Part shown: positions 32,766-44,003 of the stretch, piece after piece
Layout of the letters: each line of letters begins with the position of its first letter
Position numbering within the stretch: position 1 is the first letter of the stretch
Origin: Tilletia caries
Taxonomy: Eukaryota > Basidiomycota > Exobasidiomycetes > Tilletiales > Tilletiaceae
Direction of reading: 5' to 3'
Length of the DNA stretch: 64,000 nt
Assembly (NCBI GenBank): GCA_032718865.1
Contig: JALUTQ010000001.1
Span: forward strand, 186,001 to 250,000
Notes under the pieces: model-generated
Database searches by the model: none
What the model saw: only the letters and a program-made list of their open reading frames with translations
What the model was told of the DNA's origin: nothing
Translations under genes and position numbers: made by a program

Positions 32766-35700
32766 GAATCGAGATGTACACAGCGGTCCTTATCTCGTGG
32801 GTTTGTTGAAGTCGTCGGTCATCTGTTCATTCATTCATTCGATTGCAGAACAATAAATTTACCACAGTCCTTTCCGTTCTATTTTTGCTTTGAACTCGCG
32901 AACAAGACACGAAGCTGGGGAAATTAGGTATCCTTCTGCTACGTGCAGTCGTCCAGCGGACGAGTCTTCGGACTTCGAAGCGAGACATCAATGTCCTCTT
33001 ACGGGCAACCAGCTACAGGCCAACATGATCAGTCCCATCAGGAACCCCGCCCTTCGACACCTCAAAGCCCGAAATTCTCGACGCTGGCACTCGCTCTCAC
33101 TCTTCCGTCTTCAAGATTGCTCTCTTTCACCAAGGGCATGCTTTTCAATGGCCTGCTTCCTGTCTCCTACCTCCCCTCCTCATCTTCTCATCTCCTCATC
33201 GCCATTCCTCCGTCTTCCCTCTTGATCGTGATCAACAAGTCATGTGACTGCACGATGCCAAGGTGCCTGCCTGATGCTGAGGCCTTATGGCCTGATCCTT
33301 CGAATCGAACGTTACCTTCGATAAAGACGATTATTGGACTCCTTCTGACTTTTTCTCACATGCAGCTGAGATTGACCATCCCGACTTGCATTCGTTTTGC
33401 TCACCCATCCTTTAGATACACCTTTCGACAAAGACGTTGGAGCGCACAATCCCTCTATACAGCTTTCACCATAAGCGCATCAGCCGTAATATATGTACCA
33501 CCTGTCGTATTACAACAATGTAAGCCTAGGAAGTGAGTGAAGTCAGCGTACCGAGTATGATCGAGACTCTCCTCACCGTCTCCACATCTTCATCCTTTCC
33601 TATCCTTGCAGTCGACAAGAACCGGCCAGTCTGCGACGATGTTCGATTCTGATGCGACTCTCGTCCTCGGCGACCCCAAGGTGGCTGACTATTTAAGCTC
33701 TGGTGACGGTACAACGACAGATCAGATACTGCATCTGCAAGGGCCAAGGGCCAAGGTATCGAGCTCCTACCCTGTACGGAGACTGTGCAAATGTTTCTGG
33801 AGATCTGACGACCAAGCGTCTTTCTCCCTTCCTTCCTGTCCTTCAGCTCAGCAACGTCGTCATGCGCACGCTATGACGACCATATTTGGTTTCTTTCTTG
33901 ATACTACTCCACCCATCTCATCCAAGCTCAAGGTTCTTCGCCATTCTTCGCTGATACTGCATCATCATCCTGGAGTTCTCTTGCAGTACGTCGAATTTCT
34001 CTGTCACTACCTCGCTGGTGACGATCTTCGTGATGTTCGCAAGGGTAACGGCGAGGGGCTCTCTGGTGCGTCGAGTGCATAGGTCACATGTCCCCTTCCT
34101 TGTGACAGCATATGGCATTGACGCACGTCTTCCCTTGCCTTCCCACAATAGCGATCCTATCAGAAAGATTTGAAGTGAGTGAAGTATGCCTCGTCAGAAC
34201 ATGTCTGGATGCTGTCGGTACTGACTTCTGTTTCTACCCGGACGACGAGCCAGCGGGAACGTTCTGTTGGACCTCAGCCATCTAGACGCGATACAAGAAC
34301 TCTCCGCTGGTCATCATAAGCTTTATTCCATTACCTTAGCTTCTGGCTGACACTGCGAGAATCACCCCAACCTCAAGCCCCAAGCGGAAAGCTGTAGCCA
34401 ACCAAAAAGAGCGTGATAGGAAGCACGCTGCCGTGCTGACGAATGTTTTGGTGCCTGTAGTTCCAACAATCTCATTCTTCCACTCACTCGCTCGTTCTTT
34501 TGCTTCTGTATTCTCAGCTAATCGTCAACCTCACTGCCACTCTTACTGTATTACTCATCGATCCACTGCTCTATTTTCATACCGTGGCTACAAAAGGATA
34601 TCTTTTGTCCATCGTTTTCCATCTTGATTCACGGCTTCACGCTGAACGCTCTGTCTGTGACTGTGATTTGTTTGTTTGCTGTTGTTCCCGCTCATTATCG
34701 AGCTGCTGTATGTGAGTATATGTATACTGAGTATTAGAATGCACAATCAAGTTTGCTTTGTCGAGCTTCAGCACCACACTTCCTGGAAACGGGACCCACC
34801 GGGCGCAATTAATGCGTTGCGAATGTTCATCGTGGATGTGACAGAACGCTTCGAAATTGGATTCTTCGGCGTCATTACCCACATCCGCTAGTGTCCACTT
34901 GTTCCCTTCTATTCAACAGTGGTGATTCTTTCGGGCTAAGCACTGACGAGCTTGCTGTACAGAGTCCAAGCGTCCAAGCGTCCAAGCGTCTTGACTCTCG
35001 TGGCGAACGATATGTGTTTGGAGCTACACTGCTGTACGAGACTTTCCTTTCTCTCCTCCCAACCTGACAGGCTTATAAACACATTTGCCTGCTCATTCTT
35101 GCAGTTGGCTGCTCAGATGAAAGTAGAACTTGTACAGACGTCCGCTGAGGAGAACGGCGGCATCGATCCAGAGTCGTTATAGCGAAGGCCGAGGCGACGG
35201 ATACAAGGACTTCAACGTCCCGACATTGTCCGACATTGCTGTGTGATACCAAATCAGCCTTCGTCCTACCCACGGTCCGGAACGCAACAGAATATCCGAT
35301 GCAGATGTCGGGACGAATTCATATCTTGGAGGCAACAGATCTCACGTTGAAGCAGCTTCGACCTTTGAAGCCTTCGTGTAACACGAGGTCAGCGTCTCAG
35401 CAACAGGCAACGAGCAACGGAGAGCCAAACACAGCTCTCTCATACGTTCTGCTTGCTACCCGAGTAAGAAGCGCTAGAGATCAACGAACGAGCATGATAA
35501 TCATGGAATGAAATGAAGTCTACAGATCCAGGACCACTGTTTTCTTGTTCTCTCGACTCGGTTGCGTTGCCTACGGCGTGGAACGCATACCTGAAACATT
35601 TCATTTCATCCATCGGTATGCGATAGATCTCGTAGATTCTTGTACTCGCACAAGGTATGGTTCACCTTCTCTCCTCGCTATACTACTCTCTCGCTATTCT

Positions 35701-35869
35701 CGATGTGGTACCGCAGAAGGCAAAGAAGGGGAGGTATCTTTGACCCTGACTTCTGTTTTGACCTTCTTTCCTCATCCACTCTCTCCCTCTCTCACTCTCC
35801 CATCGTACCCCACCTCAGCCAATCTTTCCAGCTTCTGCTTCCATCTACGCCTTCACACAACTCTTCACA
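32766..35869. other. No firm gene; scattered exon-like frames
   Basis: Several short frames bounded by GT/AG signals occur (for example 33624-33752 with ATLVLGDPKVADYLSSGDG, 33984-34080 with QYVEFLCHYLAGDDLRD, and 34763-34891 with RMFIVDVTERFEIGFFGV). They could be exons of a degraded multi-exon gene on the plus strand, but I could not join them with confidence and recognise no domain. A triplicated GTCCAAGC unit lies at 34964-34987. Confidence 0.35.
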
Positions 35870-36509
35870 ATGCAGTTCACCGCCTCAATCGCTCTTCTTC
35901 TTCTCGCCATTGCCGGCTCGGCTGTCACCGCTATTGTCCCCGCATCCACAGACACCTGCACTGTCCTGCAGCGGGCCTCCCTCATCAGTGAGTCTCTACA
36001 TCCACGTTCATCATGCTTTCCCGGCGCACTCGTTGGCTGATCTCCCTTCCTCTCCCTCTGCAGACCTCGACAAACTTGGCTGCGCAAAGGTCAGCGCTGA
36101 CGTCCTCAGCAAGACGAAGCCGATCGCCAAGGACGAGACCTGCAAGGCCCTCCAGGACGGCGGCCTGATCAACCTGGACGCTCTCGGCTGTGCCAAGGTC
36201 GAGGCCAACGTTCTCGCTGATGGCACTGCCAAGTCTGCCTCTTGCTCCGCCAAGAAGCTCTGCACGGTCATGCAGAAGGGACTCCTGAACGTCGACCTCC
36301 TTGGCTGCACCAACGTCGACCTCGACGTCCTCGGCCTCGCCGGGGTCCACTTGGACGGCGGCCACGGCAAGCGCAAGCACGCCCACCTTCCCATTCCCGC
36401 CAAGCCTGCCACCTGTCGCGCCGAGACGTGCCAGATCCTCCAGAAGGGCGGTCTGGGCAACCTCGACCTCCTTGGCTGTGGGAACGTGGGCGCCCACGTC
36501 GGTCCTTGA
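35870..36509 (+). CDS. Secreted protein with four Cys-bearing repeats
   Basis: ATG 35870; exon 1 (35870-35987) encodes a signal peptide (MQFTASIALLLLAIAGSAVTA) and the start of repeat 1. The intron is 35988-36063 (GTGAGT...CTGCAG). Exon 2 (36064-36509) completes a 187-residue protein. Four repeats follow the pattern C-x2-[LM]-Q-x(2-3)-L-x-N-[LV]-D-x-L-G-C-x2-V, with a longer linker between repeats 3 and 4 containing GKRKHAHL, a possible Kex2 site (KR). Each repeat holds two Cys, suggesting disulphide-linked modules, and a cell-wall or host-interaction role is plausible for such repeat proteins. I do not recognise a named family. Exon 2 and downstream sequence are duplicated at 53649-54094. 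Confidence 0.85.
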
Positions 36510-38318
36510 ACAACCGATACCGGCACATGCCAACTTGCCGATCAGTTCTTTCCTTGCGGACGACGATTAGACCTAGCATCGTGACACTTCTTCCCTTTTG
36601 ACTCGCTCTCGCCCATAGATATGGACACACGGTTGCGGACGACCCTCTCTGTGATGCTTCTCGCATTCCTTCCTTCTCTCGACCTGTACTTTTCCGTTCG
36701 TTAATACAGCTCTCACACACATTACCTGTGGCATTCACTACACTTTCAGGGCGGCGGTGAAGCCTGCTGTCTTCTTCAGCTTGAATCCAGCCCGTTCCCT
36801 GCCCCGGAGACAATTTGGAGGCATTGCCCGAATAGCACGGCGTTGGGCGATCGAAAGTGAGCTTGAATGGATAGAAGCATCAGGCTGTGCTGGGCTGCAG
36901 GTGTTGTGAGAGGCTGAAGCATCTGCGCGGTCCCTTTCAACATTTCAACCTCATATAGCAACGAAACGTTGGCCAGCCAGGACGTAAGGCAATAAACATA
37001 CAAGCACCTACTGGGTTCTGTGGTCCTGAAGAACAAGGACAGCCAATAGGAGTTCGAGACACGCCAGTGGATGCGACGGACGGTGAGTCGCTTTGCGAAC
37101 ACCCCTTTTTCAAGGAGGTGAGAGCGTGAGAGAGAAGAAGAGAACGTTCAGTTTCGTATTTAATGCTGCGACCAAAAGGCAAAGAGGGCAAAATCGAACT
37201 AATCAGTACTGACTTCATCAGCTGGATATGTTATGTCGGTCTCCTTTTGCCTAGCATCGTAGGCATCAAGAGCCAGGCAAGCACGAGCCAATCTCAGCTA
37301 CCGTGGACCATTGGATCGTCACCCTCTTTGCGTGACCCTAGACACACCGGGCCTTTGGAGCCGCAGCGAAGGAGAGCGACGGTCCAGCAAGGGGGGACCG
37401 CCTATCTCTTTGTGTCACTCAACTATCCTTTGTGCCACTCACCTTCAGCCCACAGCGATATGCTCCCCTTTGTTTGCTTGCTATACTTAAGAAGACGTTG
37501 ATCCTCTTCCCCTTCCATCCTTCGGTCCCCCATAACGTTTCTTCCTCTCCTTCGCTCCTCACAGCATTAGCTCTTCTCTCAAATTTCGTTCGCCCACCCT
37601 TTTTCCCACCCTCTCAATTGTTTCTTCCTTTGATCAGGTCGTTTTCTCTCTCAAGATTGTCTCCAATGTGTATCTATGTATGTATTTAGTGCTTTGCTCG
37701 GGCTCTCTGCGCTTCTTGGAGTCCCGGTCTCGCACCCAAGTTGCAATCAATGCAACTTCATGCAACATTCAATCACACGTTCTTACTTCTTTCTCTTCTT
37801 ACCACAGCCTGTTGAGCAGGACGACAAAGGAAACTCGGTATCGCGGAAGGTTTGGGAGCTATGTTACATTGCTACGTGTGTGCACTCCGTCCCTGTTCCG
37901 CACTTTCCACATCGAAAGCATTCTGATGACTTTCCCTGCCACCTGGTTTTCAAACTGACTAACGTGGAGTCGTAAGACGCTGTAGCAATCTTGTACTTCA
38001 ATGCAGGCGATCGCAAGCGTCGGATGAACTGGCTTGTCCTGGGGGCTGATGACAGTGGATAGGATTTCATGGTGCAGTCGAGGCGCAACGAAGGGCGAGG
38101 CACTAAGGTGCCGTACAGGAAGCTACCGTATTTATACTGCAGTGGATAGGAAGACGAGGGAAGGATGGGGAGCAGAGGACTATGTGCGAAGAGGTCGATT
38201 GGCAGACTCTTCGCGCGTCCGATAGTGAACGAGATGGATGCCGTGATTTTGGCTGCTGATCGGGACGCGTTTGGAGATGGTAAGAGTGAGGGGGATTCAT
38301 GATTGTTAGTAACAAGGT
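36059..38318. repeat. Donor of the segmental duplication found at 53.6-55.4 kb
   Basis: 36059-37323 matches 53644-54904 with few substitutions (only two noticed over the 446-bp exon 2). 37324-37838 is absent from the copy. 37839-38318 matches about 54915-55397. Beyond this the two loci remain homologous but much more diverged, through the secreted-protein genes at 38.4-38.7 and 55.5-55.8 kb. Apart from exon 2, the segment shows no recognised gene. Confidence 0.9.
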
Positions 38319-38404
38319 GAGCGCTCTTGAAGAATGAAGGGAATCCTGCGACCGTAAACTGACCTCCTCGTCGGGCATGGAAGGAGCTTCGGGTTCTCCT
38401 TCAA

Positions 38405-38707
38405 CTAGCACTTCTTCCAGCACAAGCCACACTGCATGAACTCTTTCAAGGGGAGGCTACTGCGGTCATCAGGTCCCTGTAGAAGCCAGTGTGAAACGAA
38501 GAGTGTCAAACACAGCGTCACTGTCTTTAGATGGTAAGGAGGGAGACCGGCTTGGTACGTACATTAACGCTCCAGGCCTTCTTGCATGAGTTGTCGCAGA
38601 ATTCGTTGTGGATGTCCCCCCTGGCCTGAGCCATGACGTTGGCCTCGGCTACGACGGAGGTGGCCAGGCCAGCCACAGCAGCAACCAAAAAGGGCGGCGA
38701 ACTTCAT
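38405..38707 (-). pseudogene. Small secreted cysteine-rich protein, one-base frame break
   Basis: Minus strand, ATG 38707. Exon 1 (38707-38563) is 145 nt, one more than a multiple of three. The frame is lost in the A5 run 38687-38691 (T5 in the gene) within the signal peptide. Dropping one base restores a signal peptide (VAAVAGLATSVVAEANVMAQ) and a mature region with FCDNSCKKAW. The intron is 38562-38477 (GTACGT...CTACAG). Exon 2 (38476-38405) ends FMQCGLCWKKC-stop. The predicted product is 71 residues with five Cys. It is a diverged paralogue of the gene at 55491-55767. The single homopolymer defect may be an assembly error. Confidence 0.7.
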
Positions 38708-38782
38708 GGTAGTGATGACGGCAGGGATGAGGGAGGCAAGCTGAGAGATGATGACGGGGAGAGGCGGTGAAGCGGCTGAGGA

Positions 38783-38789
38783 TTTATAT
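38783..38789 (-). promoter_or_regulatory. TATA box of the 38.7-kb secreted-protein gene
   Basis: ATATAAA on the minus strand, about 76 bp upstream of ATG 38707. The paralogue at 55.8 kb has a similar box. A 13-G run (38805-38817) lies just upstream. Confidence 0.5.
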
Positions 38790-38817
38790 GCGAGGAGACA
38801 AGTTGGGGGGGGGGGGG

Positions 38818-39560
38818 CTCTGATGATACACCTTACTTATGTATGAGCACACCGGCCTTGGTGCACGGACAAGTAAAGAATGAAACGGCAGCCCGTCCGC
38901 CCGTCGAGTTACCGAGAAAAGAAGAAACGATGAGAAGGAGACCGCATCACCGCATTGCACATACGTAGCTTTCACTGAAGCCGGGTTACATTACATATGT
39001 CGTGCGGCACTACTTACCGAGGGTCGAGACCTTAAATAGCTCTCATATACATTTTGTACATGAATGCACGCATCGCCTCATTCAAAAGATACGTGACATT
39101 TTGGCGGAAGACCTCCAAGCCCGATACGTTTCCTTTCCGTCGCTTTGGTCCAGGTCCTACGGTCGCAAGACTATAGTATATACTCTGGAGACGACGGTCG
39201 TGCGGACGTGTTGGACCACATGGCGGAACGCAACAAACAAACGAAACAAACAAACGCAACAAACAAAGGCGCCGACAAAGCCCGAACATGCCTATACCGT
39301 GGCCATTACGGAGTCGCTAGTCACACATAAGTACAGGCCTGGCACACTTGATCTGTTCCCTCACCCGTTTCTTTACTTTCTTGATCTTTCAATTCGCATG
39401 ACCTCTGGTTTCCCAAATATTGGTCAGTGGCCCGACGGTCCAACAGGCAGTCAAGGGTTGTCGGACGAGGTACTACGCCAGCTAGCCTTCTATGTACATC
39501 GTCCATAGCGGCTTGTTACTCAGTCTTCGTCAAACCAGGCTCAATTCAAGGCGGGCATCG
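38818..39560. other. No recognisable gene
   Basis: Open frames are short and low in information. A stretch of AACAAACGAAACAAAC-type repeats lies near 39232-39265. Confidence 0.45.
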
Positions 39561-39663
39561 AGCAAGCTGAGTTTTTAGTCCGACACGCAGGCAATGGCCA
39601 TGGTCAGTAGTGATATGACTTTCCCTCCTCTGCCTTCTGTTACGAGCCGACTGTTCCACTCCT

Positions 39664-39960
39664 CTAAGCAGTCCATGTTGTCCTCACATTCCGCTCCGAC
39701 GACCAAGCCGAGGTCGAGCGAGTCAAGTCCGTGGCTTCACGCATGGTCGCCCATGCCCCGTCTTCTGGGGCCACAGCTTCGGGCGAGCACGGGGTTGGGG
39801 TTGGCAAACGTCAGTATCTGGAAAAAGGAGCTGGGCAAGGGAAGAGTTTAGCTCCGACCTCCAGAGGCCGTTGAAGCATAGCATCGACCTGGAAAGCACC
39901 TTCAAGCCTGGCAAACTTACACGCGGGAACATGACTCTGCTGAATGATGGACCTCACTAT
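39664..39960 (+). pseudogene. Relic of a D-lactate dehydrogenase (FAD-linked oxidase) gene, C-terminal part
   Basis: One frame from about 39670 reads AVHVVLTFRSDDQAEVERV, then ASGEHGVGVGKRQYLEK. GEHGVGxGK is the signature of the FAD-linked oxidase C-terminal domain in D-lactate dehydrogenase (cytochrome) and glycolate oxidase. After about 39830 the homologous end (LKHSIDLESTFKPGKL, matching K..lDP...NPGKL) continues in another frame. The N-terminal FAD-binding half is absent. A degraded trace of the preceding H-x-G-x-G region may lie near 39583-39600. This is a dead fragment of a mitochondrial enzyme gene. Confidence 0.75.
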
Positions 39961-40160
39961 GGGTCTCTGTGTGTACACGTTACTCTGCCTGAGTACGGAT
40001 GACAAGCTTCTACTCCTCCCTGCAAGACTGCAGCACTCCCCCCGACCGAATAGAACGATAAACTAAGCGTTGTTGCTGTGGAGACCAAGTATACGGATGG
40101 TAGAGACCGATCCGGACAGTGAGGGAGAAGTTTATGTTAAAGAGAGAAGAACGCTGAACT

Positions 40161-41535
40161 TTACTCTCGCGCCGCCGCGCCGTTTGCGAGAAGACCAGTC
40201 CGCTCGCTGTGATCACCTTCAACCTGCCCTCCTTCCTCTTCGACCTCGACGGCTCCGTACAAGACGTAGTGCTGGATTATGAAGATGATGTCGAATCCGA
40301 TACTGATAAGACCCAATCCGAGTTTGGAGAAGTCGCCTGGGGTGGATCAACGTATGAGTATGAGTCTGTGATCGGAAGGTGCAGTGGGTGGCAAGGGAAG
40401 TGCACACTCACCAACTGCGCTTGACCAGTCTCCTGTTTGAGACGAATCGATAAATAGCTGGAACAAGGAGAAGACCCCGCCTGTGAGATCGAGGAGGATG
40501 TTCTGTGGTGGTAAGGTCAGGAAAGTGAGCACAACTTCGCATAAGCAGGCGAGTGAAGGTGTAGAGAAACTCACCTCTATGCTCCACCCGAGCGTAGATT
40601 TGCGCCGGTAGTTGAGAAGCATCTGAGGCAGGTACTGATAGCGACGGTCGTGCAAAAATACAGTCAGCAGTCTGAGAAATTGGTACACTCGAAAGGGCAG
40701 TGAGTAGGCGGCCTTGAAATCTCACCTTGATGAAAGTGATGCACAGCTTGATGCTCGACAAGATCTGGACAAAGTCGAGCCATTCCAGTGGGACTGACTT
40801 GCCAGAACTTGTCTTACCGCCAGTGATGAGGCAGACCAAGGCTGATACAGTGACGATGAGGGCAAAGATAGCGATCAGGATTCGGATCGGTTTTGATGTC
40901 CGCTGGTCGGGGGCGCGGTGATAGGTCATGGTCTGAACGACGGTGACGCAGGTCAAGATCTGAGGGAGCGAGAACAGGCATCGTCAGTGATCCTCACGAT
41001 ACATATGTTGATTCGGCCTACAATACTCACAAACGCATGCACAGCAAAGGCGACGTCGTTCAAGCGAACGATGTTGTCGTGTCCACCGTGCCGGGCTCGA
41101 TACTGTTCCCTGACAAGGGGCGACGCGAAGAAGGCGAGGTTGAAGACTGCATAGCACAGAAACCCAAAGTTGTTCAGAAAGGCGAAGTCGAGGGAGAGGC
41201 CTGTCAATTGGAAAAGAGAGAGTCAAGAGTCAGTAGTCAGCCATCAGAAGACAGTGCTGGACGCAAGGGAAATGATTTTAGAACTGACCCGAGACGGACT
41301 TGCGGCGTGCATTGAGGACGACTTGCGGGTAGAAGCTCGCTGACCATGCTGCGGTGTAGATCCACCCACACGCAGTGGAGAGAGCGGTGAGGAAGACGGG
41401 CGTCGATCCATCCTGCCTCAGTGGCGCGATGTGACTCTCGCTCAGGACCAGTGCCGACGGCGAGGCTGATCCTGATGCTGATGCTGATGCTGATGCTGAC
41501 GACGGAGCGGGAGGGGAAGAAGGAGGAGGAGGCAT
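40161..41535 (-). CDS. Cystinosin-like lysosomal/vacuolar cystine transporter, PQ-loop family
   Basis: Minus strand from ATG 41535, with a Ser/Ala/Pro-rich N-terminus. The first PQ-loop motif is SASFYPQVVLNARRKSVSG (about 41360-41290). An intron follows, then membrane segments LSLDFAFLNNFGFLCYAVFN and PIRILIAIFALIVTVSALVC. The second PQ-loop is FIKYLPQMLLNYRRKSTLGW, then NILLDLTGGVFSLFQLFIDS and a last segment VKFGLGLISIGFDIIFIIQH. The frame ends at TAA 40161. This is the cystinosin/ERS1 topology, with seven membrane spans and the conserved LDLxGGxFS after PQ loop 2. It exports cystine from the vacuole with protons. At least five short introns. It is divergent from the HUA1-like gene, 242 bp between starts. 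Confidence 0.9.
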
Positions 41536-41777
41536 GACGAGGAGAATAAGTCAGATATGTTACTTAGTACTTAGGTAGATCCAATTCCCTCAGTGTTTAT
41601 GTATGTATGTGGACAGTGATCGTCGCTGTCTGGCTGGAGCTCAAGATGAGATGCCTCGATGGCAAGATGAGCATCCTTGTACTCGCACGACACTCGCCCG
41701 CACAACATCCATCTGGAGACGACCACAACGACGGCGCCGCGCAAGAACAGCATCGACGAGCACCGTTGCACCCGGCC

Positions 41778-43717
41778 ATGACCACCAGCAAGAAGAGCAG
41801 CGACGACGACGTGGACGAGATGCTCGCCCACGCAAAGCAGCATTTCCCCGAGAACCCATTTGCGGATGCCTCAGCGCACGAGCCTCAGCCTCAACCTCAC
41901 ACAGCGGGGATGAGCAGTGCCAGCGCCAGTACCAGTGCCAACACCGCCGAGACGCCCGCCATCGCTGCCAGCATCGGCGACAAGAATCCCTTCCGCGCTC
42001 ACATCGCCGCGGGGGCCAGCAGCGGCATCTTGTCTCCTCAGCATACTGCTGCGAGTGGGAGCACAGCCGGTCGTCAAGGCGGGACCGGCGCATTTAATCT
42101 CGCCGGTCTGAACGACTCGCTTCCCAGGCCTCCTGCGGTCGGAGAGGCGCCGGCACCTGCCACCGCGGCCTCGTCAGGAGGGCCAGCGCAGACTGCAGCG
42201 CAAGCACCCTCAGAGCCGACCGTACGGAGCGAGATCTCAGCTGCGGAAGCATCAAGCACGGCCATTCCTTCCCCACCCACGTATGCTCCCGATGCGCCAT
42301 CTCCTTTGGGTGCTCCATCAGCGACAGCCTCGACGTATGCACCTCCAGTCGGACCGCCCCCCGAGCACCGGCCTGATGCGCCTGACCGCATAGATTCTCA
42401 TCGGCGTGCCGCTTCCACCAATTCCTCACACCCCTCACACTCGTCCGCGCACGTACCACCTCCTCAGGCTCCAGCTCCAGTTCCAGCCCCAGCGCCGATG
42501 GCTTACGTACCGACTAATGTACCCACTCCCGGCGCGCCCCTCCTGCGCAAGGGCAAACTCCTCGTCTACCCACGCGGAATGGCTGAATGCCACAAATGCC
42601 ACAACACGGGCTACAAGTTCGACGATCCTACCCATCCCTGCCGCGGCTGTTGGTCCCGCTACGGCGATTCTGTCAATTCAATCTTGCACCGATATGCATC
42701 CTTTGATCGTGTTCCGGGCGTCCTACAGAGTCCGCTGCCCATACGCTCCGGTCCGTCTGTTGGCGTGCATCGGCCGTATGATGGCTCGCATCGGCCCTCT
42801 GCCTCGGCGGGATACCCGGGCGCGATGGCCAGCACGAATACGTACCGATATATGGACAACGCCTACGACGGTGGGTTTGGGCACGGCATTCATACAGCTG
42901 TTCTTCCAGCCTGGCTCCGAGACCCGCAACCACAACCGCAGCGGAGGCCTTCATCGTCAACTCCGGCCTTTCAGCCCCCGCCGGGACCTCCGGGACCACA
43001 GCCTCCATCGACCCGTCCTGCTCCCGCTCAGGACGAGGCGCGTGCTGGGGGACGACAGCGAACGGACGCGGAACCCACGGGCGACGAGGGCGTCTCCGCC
43101 GAAGGAGAGGTGCCTCCTTCGTACGACGAAGCCGTGTCGGCCGCAGCCGACGGGAGGACCTTGAACCCGCAGCATGTGCCCCCACGACCACATGGACTGC
43201 CCACGTCGAACCGACCCCACGTCCAAACCGGTCCAGCTCCGCCACCACCACCGCGGCCGGCCGGATATGGTGCTTACAACGCCGGTCCACAGTCTCCCTA
43301 TGGCGCACCACATCATCCTCACAACCCGCACGCGCCCTACCAACCACATCAACACGCTCCTTCGAACCCACCCGTGGTCGGTCCGCCGGAGGCACCCTAC
43401 GGCTTTGCACCCGTGTCGAATGTGCATTTTGTCGACTCGAGGCGCCGGCCGCCGGCTGGTGCGCTCGTTGTCAGACCGGGCGATCCCAGGATTGGCGGTC
43501 GGCTCTGTCTGAATTGTGGAGGGGAAGGGAGCGTGACGGCTTCGTGAGTTTTCTTCTTGGCAATTTGCTGCTTACCTTTTCGGCGACGATTGTATGGGGG
43601 ATTGACTGATTCTGAACTCTTCTTACTCTTTCGGATGGTAGGTTCTTGGACTCCCTCTTTGGTGCGCCGGACGAGCAGTGCTATGCTTGTCGCGGCAGTG
43701 GGCGCGTGTTTCGCTAG
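41778..43717 (+). CDS. HUA1-like zinc-finger protein
   Basis: Start chosen at ATG 41778 (MTTSKKSSDDDVDEMLAHAK); the frame is open upstream but that part looks like leader sequence. A long Pro/Ala/Ser-rich disordered region leads to GKLLVYPRGMAECHKCHNTG and CRGCWSRYG (about 42554-42662), then another Pro-rich stretch with PPSYDEA (a PPxY motif for WW domains, about 43110), and finally CLNCGGEG. One intron (43544-43642) precedes the last exon, which ends CYACRGSGRVF and stops at 43715-43717. The paired CxxCxGxG fingers resemble the DnaJ zinc finger and match yeast Hua1, a cytoplasmic protein linked to the ubiquitin ligase Rsp5 and actin patches. The PPxY motif supports Rsp5-type binding. About 610 residues. 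Confidence 0.85.
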
Positions 43718-44003
43718 CACGAGTGGCCAGAAAGTCGCCCCTCGCCGACGAGCATCCAACTCTTAACCGTTTACATCGCCAGAACCATCAACTCTGGCCT
43801 GAATGCGTTTCATGCGCTCCTTGAATGTAAATGACCTATAGTCTCTAAACTCCAGCGAAGTCCCTCTCGGTTTGTAGCATAAGAATATCGCAACGCAAAG
43901 GTTTTCGACATGGTGTCTCCAAATGCTTGGGAACTCCCAAGGCCACACTGCGTGAGGAAACCCATCAAGCTCGAAGATGATCTGCTTTGCTCGCGATATT
44001 CAA

